NCBI GenBank assembly: GCA_964030475.1
Contig: CAXIPT010000001.1
Coordinates: forward strand, 26,750,071-26,814,070
Length of the DNA stretch: 64,000 nucleotides
From: Tethya wilhelma
Taxonomy: Eukaryota > Porifera > Demospongiae > Tethyida > Tethyidae
Reading direction: 5' to 3'
Shown here in pieces: positions 45,918-59,231 of the stretch; positions within the stretch are counted from its first letter, which is position 1; each line of letters begins with the position of its first letter. The notes beneath the pieces are model-generated. The model saw only the letters and a program-made list of their open reading frames with translations, did no database searches and was not told the DNA's origin. Position numbers and translations under genes: made by a program.

Positions 45918-46836
45918 TATACCTGCTGGCGCAGGCATTGGGAGCAAAGAAGCTAGTTAGTACACTATATTAAATCTAGCATATACATTCCGGACACTGG
46001 TCGAAGACACTGATTCAGACACAGCTCTGATTCATTCAATAATTTTATAGCTGTGACTGCATACTATTCGATCTAACATACATTCCTGACACAGGTTGAA
46101 GACAAAGCTTCGGACACAGATCCGTAATACATTCACTTCAATGCTCTTATACCTGCTACTGCAGGAATTGGGAGCAAGGAAGTTAGTTAGTATATACTAT
46201 TGAATCTATAGGCATACATTCCAGACACTAGTCTGTTTACATTCGCTTAAATGCTCTTATACCTGCTAGCGCAGGCATTGGGAGCAAAGAAGCTAGTTAG
46301 TACACTATATTAAATCTAGTATATACATTCCGGACACTGGTCGAAGACACTGATTCAGACACAGCTCTGTTTACATTCATTCAATACTTTTATAGCTGTG
46401 ACTGCATGCTATTTGATCTAATATACATTCCTGACACAGGTTGAAGACACAGCTTCGTACACAGATCCGTATACATTCACTTCAATGCTCTTATGCCTGC
46501 AGGAGCAGGCATTGGGAGCAAGGAAGCTAGTTAGTATATACCAATGAATCTATAGGCATACATTCCAGACATTGGTCTGTTTACATTCACTTAAATGCTC
46601 TTATACAGGCATTGGGAGCAAAGAAGCTATTAAATCTAGTATACTACATTTCGGACACTGGTCAAAGACACTGCATGATTCAGACACAGCTCTGCATAGC
46701 TGTGACTGCATACTATTCGATCTAATATACATTCCTGACAACACAGCTTCAGACACAGATTGTCTACATTCACTTCAATGCTCTTATACCAGGTGCTACT
46801 GTAGGCATTGGGAGCAAAGAAGCTAGTTATAGTATA
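45914..46836. repeat. ~340-bp tandem satellite, about 2.7 copies
   Basis: The word CTCTTAT (usually followed by ACCTGC) starts at 45914, 46144, 46254, 46488, 46598 and 46781. Spacings of ~340 alternate as ~230 + ~110, so each unit holds two related sub-blocks with GCATTGGGAGCAAAGAAGCT and ATACATTCCGGACACTGGTC. A (CA)n run (45883-45912) abuts the left edge and a (TA)n run follows at ~46905. Confidence 0.85.
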
Positions 46837-47502
46837 CTATAGACCCCAGTCCAATTCTAGATCATACATATACATAACATATACCTACAACATACACACA
46901 TACATATATATATATATATACATGTGTGTATGACGTACCAATATAATTACATGCATGCACGTTATATGTGAATTGGCATAAAGTATTATTCTTGAACATG
47001 CATACAATTAATATAAAAATTGGTGCATCATACATAAAATAGATTCATGCAGTATTCATACAGTAATGTGTGCGGAGAATGGTTGAAAGAACAAATGAAC
47101 ACATACACTTACATTGAATCAAGGTGTAAAGTCTCCTCCTGTACCGGCAGAACTTTGATCTTGACTTTTCGCTCAACGATCTGCCATCTTTTAATCTCTC
47201 ATATATGACCTGTTAGTGACAGAAAATGTAAACAAAAGATCACTAGTTGTAGTCACCTGACCAATGGACGGTAGAAAGGCGTCTAACATTACCCAGAGGA
47301 GGTACGACAGCCATCTGTCATGCTGAGCTGGTATTTCTATTGCACATGATCATTTTAATATCTCAGTAAGCTCCTAGTGTCACACTGAAAATGCCATCTC
47401 AGCATGACACAGGGCTGTCGTACCTCCTCTGCTCTCTTAGACCAGGAGCAAAAACATGAACACGTGCATGTGCTGTTGTAACTCAAACATGACCAGTTGC
47501 AG

Positions 47503-47856
47503 GGATGTAGCCAGGATTTAGAGTAAGGGGGTGCTAAAACTGTGCACGCAAAGCACGCCGGAAATTTTGGAGGTGCCACGGCCACTTTTGGGTCACGTGA
47601 CCGATATCACGACCTTTGAACTATTGCTGGAAGCTAGCTGCTGAGCGCTTTCGATCGATTTAGCGTGAATTAAACGGTTCTGAAGTTTGTTTATCAAGAG
47701 CTCATGCAGACATAGATGAGCTTGGAAAATAGCTTCAAGCAACAAACATGTAAGAAATGGAAATTTTTAAAGGCTTGATTACTTATTAATAAATCCAACT
47801 ATTAATGGTTTTTGCACTTCCGCTCAGTGGCAAAGGGGGTGCTCGAGCACCCTGAG
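47503..47856. mobile_element. hAT-like element end and a CAGTGGC-type end next to the poly-C
   Basis: 47503 begins CAGGGATGTAGCCAGGATTT, and 47503-47720 is inverted relative to 15230-15412. At 47825 CAGTGGCAAAGGGGGTGCTC matches the left end of the 5-bp-duplication family (49970 and 62659). The sequence then enters the C run exactly where that family has its own short run of C. Confidence 0.5.
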
Positions 47857-49556
<1,700 letters not shown>

Positions 49557-49969
49557 CTGCCTGATTTTGAGCAGAGAACACAAAATGTGTGCCAGTTTTT
49601 CTAGACCCCCATTTTTCGCTGGGCGGAAAAGGCGGGGTCTAGGACTAGACTAACCATTGCCCAGCTAAGCCAGCTGGCCTGCCTGGCCCCCCAGGGCAGA
49701 AATGTAGTGACATATGAATTATGAATGAGTCTACATGCATCAGGCAGCTGCTCAGTAGCTAAATACTATAAAGTGATACTGAATGCATTTTAGTCTTTAG
49801 ATTGCAAGCTAACAAGACAGTCTAGAAAAACTTGTGCCCTAATTACTCAGTGTTAATTCAACCTTTTGGACAACTTACAGCAAGCTTTTCAAGTCCAGGA
49901 GGCTGGTGGTTTTTCGGCCAAATATACCTACCACAAAGGTAACTATTTCATGAATAAGATCATCTAGGT

Positions 49970-50327
49970 CAGTGGCGTGTTTAAGGGGGTGCTCCGGGTG
50001 CTTGAGCACCCCCCTGGCTCATCGGATAATGACGTCATCGCTTAGAAGTAACGCTCCAGAGTAGCGCTATTCAATGAATTAATTAATGAAACGAGTAAAA
50101 TCCGAGCTAGCAATGCTTCAAAATCACTTTTAAGGCTAAAAGAAAAGAAAAGAAGGCAAAAAAATAGCAGAATACGGTAGCATAGCGATCGTGGATTGTG
50201 CGATCGAATTGCGCAATTTCGGTCACGTGACCAAAAGTGGGCGTGGCTATCCAAAAATTTTCGGGCGCTTCGCGCCTGCATGCACTATATTAGCACCCCC
50301 ATCAGCTAAATCCTAGACACGCCACTG
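49970..50327. mobile_element. CAGTGGCG element, 358 bp, 5-bp target duplication TAGGT
   Basis: CAGTGGCGTGTTTAAGG at the left and CCTAGACACGCCACTG at the right, flanked by TAGGT at 49965-49969 and 50328-50332. Non-coding. Sister copy at 62659-62962. Confidence 0.85.
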
Positions 50328-53300
50328 TAGGTAGCTTCCTTTTGGCATGGAACATTTGCGTTTCATGGACATACAAAAGATAAATTCAATTCCATTCACA
50401 CAATTTTGGACTGAAGTTACTTCAGTGCTAGTAACTTTTGTGTCCGGGGTACAGCAGCTGAGCAGTCCTTGAAACAAAACTGATCATGTCACTGATGATG
50501 CTATATTTGGCCTCCAGTACGTACTAACATAACACAAACTAATTTTGATAAAAACGGATTGCAAACACCTCATTAGAGGGATAAAACATGATCAATACCA
50601 CATGGGTATCAAAAATTTTATTCAATACACTGACAATGTTGGTAACCACAGAAAAATTAAAGCTCTCACACATCAGGACTGAATACAGTTAATACTTGAA
50701 TTACAGAGGGTAACATATACCGTATAGCACAAAATATTGGCGGGAATAAAATTTGGCGGATTGTCAAAAATTTCATGATTGGCGGATTTTATTTTGGCAT
50801 TTGCGTACGCAGCAATACACGTATTCCATATGTGCATGCGCAAAAATGACGGTTTGGCGGATTTAATATTGACAGTCCTTACCAAAACCACCAATCCGCC
50901 AATATTAAAATCTGCCAAATTTTTGTGCTATACGGTAGTAAAATACTCCTCCTGAAGAAAGTGGTTAGACTATTTGTGAGCGAGAAAGTCAAAAAGTTGA
51001 CTAAGACCATTCTCTACAGTAGGGAAGAATAAAAGAAAACGTCAATTTCACACAAAAGGTTATACACTAGTACATAGGGTAGGTGTAAAGGTGGATGTGG
51101 ATATGACAGGTAAAAGTACTGTGTGATCCTGCTTGCCAGAGTAAAAGTATGCAAAAAAAAGTCTGAACTGCTTCATACCAAGTCTCTAGTATTCCAGAAT
51201 CCGTACGTTGATTGACAAAATGTATCAGTTGATCGGGCAACATGTTTACGTAGTAAATAACCTACAAAATGGATACAGAGGAGATTTTATGATGTTAAAT
51301 GAACTTACAGGCATATATTTGTGTGTAAGAGTTATCAAAGTGAAGCACTTTTGTGCTACTTTTACAAAACAACACTCATCTATGCACAAAGCAAACAGTG
51401 AAATCGATACATACAAGGCTATACGGGTGGAACATTTGCGTTTCATAAACAATCAAAGCTTATGATTCAAACACGAATGACTACAATAATAGTACAACAC
51501 GATTTACAACTTTTACCTGTGTCCGTCCTTTACTTTTGTAACAAGAGGCTGTTGAGCTTGAGGCAGCTGTACGCCATTTTTTAGTCCAAACAAAGCAAGG
51601 GAACAGCAACACGCAATTACTGTTCATTGTGTCAGAAAATTATTCACAATTTACCATTTCAATCCTTCATAGACCTCTTTACACTGCAGTTCTCTTCGTG
51701 AGCACGAACTCAACCAATGCAAACACTTGCCTCTTCTTGGCAACCATTTTTGGAAAAGTTGCTGACACGCCCCTTCCGCTATTATCTCATGGAAAATAAA
51801 TCTTGCGCGAAAATTACACGTGCGTTTCGACTGATAGTATATTGCTTCTGTACTTAACAGGAAGTAAGTACCTGTATCTTTTTCTCCAGCATTTTGATTT
51901 TCACTAGTTTTGCAAATTCGCGCCCTGAATTATTAAACAGGAAGACTTGAACTTATGACTTCTTCAATTAAAGGACCTTGAACTCTGGCACTCATTTAGC
52001 CAAATGCAGTGAAGTTAGTAAAATTTAGGCTTGTACTTTTTATGTAGCACAGCTGCATGTCACTGTTAGTACTACGTACAATTTCTAGCCATGCTCAGCC
52101 TGTCTGATTCCATGCAGCTCCAACCTCATATGTACAATTCCGAGTCGAAGGATTTTGGCACCATGTAGGGGGGAAGGGGATTACATGTACTGTGAGCTAT
52201 TTTTTTTTTCTGTTTTTTTTTAGTTTCCACATAAATGAAGGCACCGAGGTGCATAACCCTTGGTGCACATGCATAATGTAAAATTCCGAGTACTTTGTGC
52301 TATTGTATTATGAGAATTATATAATAGTATACTAGTGTATGATGTAAAAAATGATGTAAAAATGTTTTGCATTGCTGTTGTTTGTACATTATCATTGGTT
52401 TTGAAATGGTACAGTGAGCCTGAAAGTTTATCATTATTTTGTTCTAATATTTATATTATCACAGGATCACTGGGTTCACATTTTAGCACAATCATGCTAT
52501 ACTTTGTAAGGATCTCAGGCTATTTCATACTCTATCAAGGCTTAGGGGCTGAAAAGCCTAGGTGCGCATGTTCACCAAGGGTTAAGTATAGATAACACTG
52601 AGCAAAGAATTAACAGGTTATCATGTACACACTCTGAAAATACTAAATAGCTATTAATTCTTCAACCCATTCTGTTCACTGCATGCATAGTATATAATTA
52701 ATTGTTGTGTTAGCATCGATCAGACTTGAAAGCCTCAAAAATGGTCTACACCAGAAGTGATCTCAGGTGGTCTAAAATTATGAAAAAATTTCTGAGGGAG
52801 CATGCCCCCAGACTCCCCTATATGGTGTGGTGTCACTCTCTCTCTTCCCCCCCCCCCTAAAGTTTTTACAGGTATTATTACTGGTGGCATGCATGCAAGC
52901 ATGGATCGGAACAAGCATGGATTGGGGCGAGCACGAGCAAGCATATTCGCATGGAGTTCTGCATGTGGGAATAGCCTAGTAGGTTATGTGGGAATGAGGC
53001 TAGCGCATATTGTTTGTTATAGCACTGGTGAAAGAGTATGGCATAATTATTCAAGAGACATGTACACTTGGCTAAATCTCAGCATCATCAGATCAAATTT
53101 TCTATGAAACATTAACAAAGACCAACTTCCCTTCCTCACAGTTGAACCTCCAAAGAGAGGATACTTGGGACACTGAGCGTTTTTTGTCCTTTCTTAGGAG
53201 GTTGTCCTCTTCTCATATATTTGCCTTGTATACCCCTTTTAAATGTCAGACTTCCTATAGACTGCTAGTTAACCTTGTAAACCAGGCATTCCTCTCTATG

Positions 53301-53762
53301 CTAATTGTTAAGCACGGGGAGGGCCTGGTCTCCAAAATCACATGAGTTATGTTACAAAAAGTATGCATAGGTGGAAAGCTGTTTGGTGGTTTATTCATCT
53401 ACTCAAAATTAGCTGAGGCTCACGAGTCCAGGCAAAAAATTTTGCAGACAGTTTAGACTCTGAATGTACATAATTAGCAAAATTAATAGCAAATGAACAG
53501 AAATCATGCATCAACAGTTCAGGTCACTTAGGATATTAAGAAAAGCTTACATATTGGACAAGGAATAGCCTAGATCACAACATTAATCAAACTACATTCT
53601 CCATAATGAATTCCTGTACACAACCTTCCTAATATTAAGTCCAATATTTCATGATTGGTCAATGCTGAACAGCAATTTTTGCTGGATTTGCAATATTTAT
53701 TCACATGATTGCACTGCTTTGAGACCTATAGGCTAATCTATCCCACATCAATGCCATTCATA
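50328..53762. other. Gene-poor stretch
   Basis: Contains the MITE at 50720-50935. The phrase GGAACATTTGCGTTTCAT occurs at both 50347 and 51429. Facing repeats at 52235-52275 and 52555-52590 contain ACCCTTGGTGCAC and its inverse. Open frames here are short, lack consistent splice context and match nothing I recognise. Upstream exons of the helicase gene may lie here unseen. Confidence 0.5.
50720..50935. mobile_element. CGTATAGC-ended MITE, diverged copy (216 bp)
   Basis: Ends CCGTATAGCACAAAATATTG and AATTTTTGTGCTATACGG-like, flanked by TA at 50718-50719 and 50936-50937. The interior is rich in TTGGCGGATT words. Confidence 0.8.
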
Positions 53763-54945
53763 TCATACGTACGGTAGTATTTATAGTAGGAATGGGCTGA
53801 CTGTCCCATAGACACAATACAAAATATGTATCACCATAAAAATCTATCAAAACAAAGTTAAGCCTTCAAACTTGCTCAAAGACTCTCCACAACATATTAC
53901 CAACTGCATGCAGGGCCTGAAACTCACAGAATTTTCACTGGGCACTCGTAGAGAGTGTTAGAGGGAAGACACAATAGTGCCATTTTTGTTCTCCTTATAC
54001 GTACTAAATTGAACACCGTTTCCAAAGAACCAGAAAGTGTTGAGCCAACTTTGACAGCACAAGGTAAGTCCTTTAATTTCAAGGGAACTAGGTTTTTTGA
54101 TACTCGTTTTCACCACAAATAAGCCTATACAAAAACTAGAAAGCTTTAAAATTTAGTATATAAAATCATGTACTTCAATGTAGCACTCTTCTTGTGGGTA
54201 AAGTTCAAAGGTCATTATCTACGTGGCATTAACACACATGCGCATTAGATACTCTAGCATTATAGTGCATGTAGCTGCTATACTCTCAAGCTTTTTGTAG
54301 GGACTATAACCAGTCTCTAATAGTCTTCACACTGTAGTGCTGAAAAAAGTGAATGAACAAGTAGTAAAAATTTCAAAAAATAACCAGTGTAAAAATGGGC
54401 AGTGCTGTAAAAAGTATTGGAACAAGGTATGTGCTCATGTCTTGGCCTGTAATCTAATCCTGCCTGCCTCAATCTATATACTTTATTCCATTGTTTAGCC
54501 CAGTGATAAAATGAGCAGATATTTGAACCATTAATGTGATATACCGTATAGCCGGAAATATTGACGGGAATTTTAATTTGACGGTTTGACGGTCAAAGTC
54601 CAAATCGTCAAATTTAAATCCGCCAATATTTTGGGAGCCGTATATGAATGTATTATGCGCACGTGCAAATCGTTAAATTTAAATTCGTCAATATTTTTAT
54701 TTTACGTTCTGCGGAGCAAACCGTCAAATTTTTTGACCGTCAATATTTCCGGCTATACGGTAGTATGATACTGTTGCTGATAAGCATTCTTGAACTATTA
54801 ATTTTGCAACAATACTTGAGGTATCCGAAAATGAAAATGAAGTAGTCATGTGCCGAAATTGAGACATACCTTGTTCCAATACTTTTTATAGCACTGCCCA
54901 TTTCTACGTATACACTGGTTATTATTTGAAATTGTTACTACTTAA
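53763..54945. mobile_element. Composite TIR element, copy 3, with nested MITE
   Basis: Begins ATCATACGTACGGTAGTA and ends with TAGTAAAAATTTC-type arms near 54358-54430 and 54836-54945. The MITE at 54544-54760 is inserted between the arms. Confidence 0.75.
54544..54760. mobile_element. CGTATAGC-ended MITE, copy 2 (217 bp)
   Basis: Nearly the same as 17875-18092 along its whole length. Flanked by TA at 54542-54543 and 54761-54762. Confidence 0.9.
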
Positions 54946-55098
54946 ATTGTTAATATAAGAGTAACTTGGAACATTAACTTATGCAAGCCACTGTATACAT
55001 AAGCCAACAAACCCTAACCATGATATGAATTTTCAGAAACTTCCATGGTCAGAACTGTTGCTATTTTTATTCATTATAATGTTGCATGAACTTTACAG

Positions 55099-55413
55099 GG
55101 CGTGGTCCCACCTTCATTGGAAGAACATGTAAGTAACACACTTGAAGCTTCTTTAAAGAAAATAAGAGAAAGAAGAGGACTAGATGAAGACAATGCTTCA
55201 AAACAACAAATTGATGATGGAACACAGAATCCACATCACAATCATGAACAAGCCACAGGCTTTGACTTGAAGTCCAAGTTTGTAAGAGAAAGAAGAGGAC
55301 TAGATGAAGACAATGCTTCAAAGCAACAAATTGATGATGGAACACAGAGTCCACATCACAATCCTAAACAAGCCACAAGCTTTGCCTTGAAGTCCAAGTT
55401 TGTATATCAACCA
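55099..55413 (+). CDS. N-terminal exon with a 42-aa internal repeat
   Basis: A 105-codon phase-0 exon between AG (55097-55098) and GTAAGT. Two tandem near-identical segments of about 42 residues each contain R-E-R-R-G-L-D-E-D-N-A-S-K-Q-Q and L-K-S-K-F-V. The composition is highly charged and the domain is unknown. A long GT-rich array follows the donor. Confidence 0.65.
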
Positions 55414-55482
55414 GTAAGTTGTTGTTGTTGTGGTGGTGGTGGTTGTGTGTGGTTGTGTGTGGTTGTGTGTGGTTGTGTGTGG

Positions 55483-55541
<59 letters not shown>

Positions 55542-55777
55542 TGCGCACACACACACGTTTGTTGGAAGTTGCTAAGCAACAGAAGTAGTTCAACAAGTCT
55601 ATGCGTTTTTTAGGGTTTTGTATTACTATAGTGGGAATAGTACTACAGTTCAGTTTACCTCTAGTATAACATGTAATTTGCTTTGAAAAAGTCACAATGT
55701 AAACTTTCTACATTATACTTCAAGTAGACAGCATGAAGGCAGCCCCTATGCTATTCACTTGAAGTAATGCAACCATA

Positions 55778-55821
<44 letters not shown>

Positions 55822-58800
55822 TAGATCTACAATTCTGTGTAATTTTGGGCAACAACATACCTAATATATTGGAGCAATACTGTAAGAGTTTATTAGCAAT
55901 GAGATCATGGTATGATGTATATTCGCTGAGTATTGCCGGCTCATTGAAGCCAATTCAAACATGAGCAGAAATTAGTCTTGATCTCACAGGCAAGATGTTC
56001 TTTTTATTTGGTCAAGATGTTTCATGGCATGCAGGTACAGTTTGAGCGTTTGTCAATGATTACTATTTAAAAATAAATGTCATGTGGTAACAACATTGCT
56101 ATTAAATGTGCATTAATCTGCATGAGGCAATTTCCCTGCACTCATGAAGTGTACTACTAGTTAAGCCTCAACGCGTGCATAGCACGTGCAGAGGATTATG
56201 CATGGTAATCGTTTTGTCTGTCTGTCTGTCCCATCGAACTCTCAAGAAAGACATGTAGCTCCAGCAACAAATTTGATAGTACTTATAACTCTGAATGATC
56301 TTTTACTGTCAAAAACACTGTAGTTTCAGTGAGATTTGAGGCTTTTGTGGCTTCTTTGAGCACTTAGCTTTGAGCTCGAGGCCACGCCTACTGATTTGGT
56401 GTGCGTTATCCAGAATTTTTGTTAATTCTGCACTGAGAAGCACACTGAGGTCCATGGCTCTCTGCATGGCTGCTGTTGCTGAACTGTAACAGTGTTGACC
56501 AGTAATGTTTGGCAAAGCAGACAGGAGCTGGTCTACTTATTAATAAAGGCTACTTTCTATGTTTAAGCATATAGGGCATGCAAAGATTTTTAGTGACATT
56601 GTGGCCAGCTAGATATACCTCAGTAACTGATGCATCAGTTAGCTAGGCGTAGCAGCTAGACTTTGCTATCTGACAGCAGCTGAGTATTCTATGTATAATC
56701 GTAGCAAAGCTCATCTGGTTCATACAGATAGTCTGTGACATGTGCTGCTTCACCACAGTTAGCCTGCTGTTTTATGGGCCTCTATATAGTAGATGGATTA
56801 GTTACTGAACTGAGTTCTCAATACCATGCCGGTATATTATGTCCATGATGGTAATGAGTTATGATACACTCTTTTACACAATTTATGCATATAAGTGTGC
56901 TAGCTAGTTGAGTGCACCAAGGCTTATGCACCATCTGTGCCTTCATTTAAAAGTGTATTTAGCAGAATCAATCTGATTGCGGCTTATATTCATTATTTAG
57001 CTGAATCAGTGATTGCCGGTAATCATGATCCTTCTGCAATAGTGCAGCACGCAGGCTAGTAACTCCACCTTTTCGGGTGTTAGCTAAACAATGGCAACCT
57101 CCAGTGGCTAAAGTTGTGTGCGTGCTTTAGCGCTTGCATACACATGTTCAGTGGCATCAATTGGTAAAGGTCATTGTATGACCAGAACCAAATTGGCACC
57201 TATTTAATCCAGTGTTATGACGTTTAATTGGCTATTACTTCCACAATTTTTGGCCCTGCATGATTTCATGCCTCGTGCTAAGGCGCTCAGGAATAAAAAT
57301 AGGATTAAGTTGATCAATCTAAGCTAAATTAATTACATCACAATGCACAAAATTAATTATAATTACATTCATGGAGTGCAATAATTATGTTACATCAATG
57401 CACTTTCTGCAGAAAATCACAGTGACTGCTCATGATGTGGAATCCATCAAGGCTCCTTTAGAACGAGGCAATTACCAGAAGAAATTCAAGGCACTTTTAA
57501 AGTGTGAGCAAGAAGATCATGGTGTCATTCTTCAAACAAAGTAAGATAAAATTTATGATAGGGTTAAGTATAATTATGTCAAGTAGCCTTGTTCCCAGGC
57601 TCCCCTCCCACTGGAAATTAAGCAAGAGAAAAAAGGAAAGAGGGAGCCTGGTATCTATAAAATCATGTGGGGTGGAAGGGTGGTGGAAGTGCGCGTGGGC
57701 ATGGCGATTGATATCTTAGCCTGCCCACGCTTTAAATTGGAGTTCAACTAAGTTCAACAGTTGAAAACAAATGGTAGATTGTGTATTTGTATCAGAAACA
57801 GCACACGGGTGTTAGAAAGAGTATTATTAGGCTGTCTATGGCTTGAGTCTGCATCAAACTGTCCAAAATTAGCCGACCTGGCAACTTGAATGCTCACACG
57901 AGCTGATTTTCTACCAAGTATTGGTAGTGTAGAGCATCAGTAAGTTATACACTATAATAACCATATCTAGACTATTGATAGACAATATACTATACTAGCG
58001 ACTAGCTTTCTTTACAACTTTGTAGCTGCTCGTAGCGCTCAGCGATCACAAATATTGCTTCTGTGCGCAGAACCAAGAGTTTGATGTCATTATTCTAACC
58101 GCCGTACCAACGCATTTATTCTTTAGCAACAATTGACGTCATACACGTGATTTTAGATACCAGGCTCCCTCTTTCTTTGCGCACTTCCATTTCATTTCCG
58201 GAGAGGAAGCCTGGGAACGAGGCTATATGTCAAGTAGCTTGCCTTAATTTATATCATCTTGTTTGAGCATAACCAAGATCCCAGAGGGTTACCAATGCTT
58301 TCCATTCCTGTACCTGTGATAGTAATTTTTTTTGGATGTGTGCACTAGTATTTGCTCATGCATAGCAAGTAAGAAGAGTGTACGTATATCATAGATGTTT
58401 AATTTGGATGATCAAAGTGGACCGCTGGCCGAACAACTGTTGAATTTGATACTTTCCACAGACTGGCCAAAATATCAGTTGGCAGATTGAAATTAAACTT
58501 TCACTCACAATACAAACATTAAAAATTCAGGAAGTACTTCGTAAACGCATTCCACAAGCTAATTATCTCACCGCAAACTTCCAATATTTTCACAGGTCTG
58601 TAAAAATCTTTCAGGGCAAGTGTGAGCTAGGTTTGGCTTGTGGAATGCATTTACGTAGTACTTCCTGAATTTTTAATGTTTGCATTGAAACGATTGTCAA
58701 TGACCATCAGCAACTTCATCATTTTCCCAGGCTCCTCCTTCACAAGATCTGTAGTACAGTCTAGTAGAATCTAAACCCGTTTGGGCTAGAGCAAATTTCA

Positions 58801-59161
58801 AGTGTCTATAAATAACTGAAATGGTCCGGATACTAAGTGAAGCACACACAGCTTCATGCAAAGTCGTCTTGCAGAATGTTCGATTCTAATTTACATTGTG
58901 ACACATATATTCAATTTGCTCTGAGGCTAGCTGGCTGATCCCCAGGCTCCCTGGCTTCTCCTTTTTGAGAGTGAAAGGTTAAAGGGCAGCCTAATGCAGG
59001 ACCCAACTATTAAACCTGCATATATATTTATGCACAATGTCATGTCAGTGTATACGTGCTGTAAGTACACTAGCTAGTTGAATGTGCCGAGGCTTGTGCA
59101 CCATCGTTGCTTTCATTTTATACTAGAAACATGACAGAATAATTTAATTTGTGTGTGTGTC

Positions 59162-59231
<70 letters not shown>

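Noticed and set aside
45914..46836. CRISPR-like array
   Set aside because: Repeat units are hundreds of bases, imperfect and without short unique spacers; the surroundings are eukaryotic.
52802..53345. Frames of 101 and 67 aa in the gene-poor stretch
   Set aside because: No recognisable domain, no consistent exon context, unremarkable for random AT-rich sequence.
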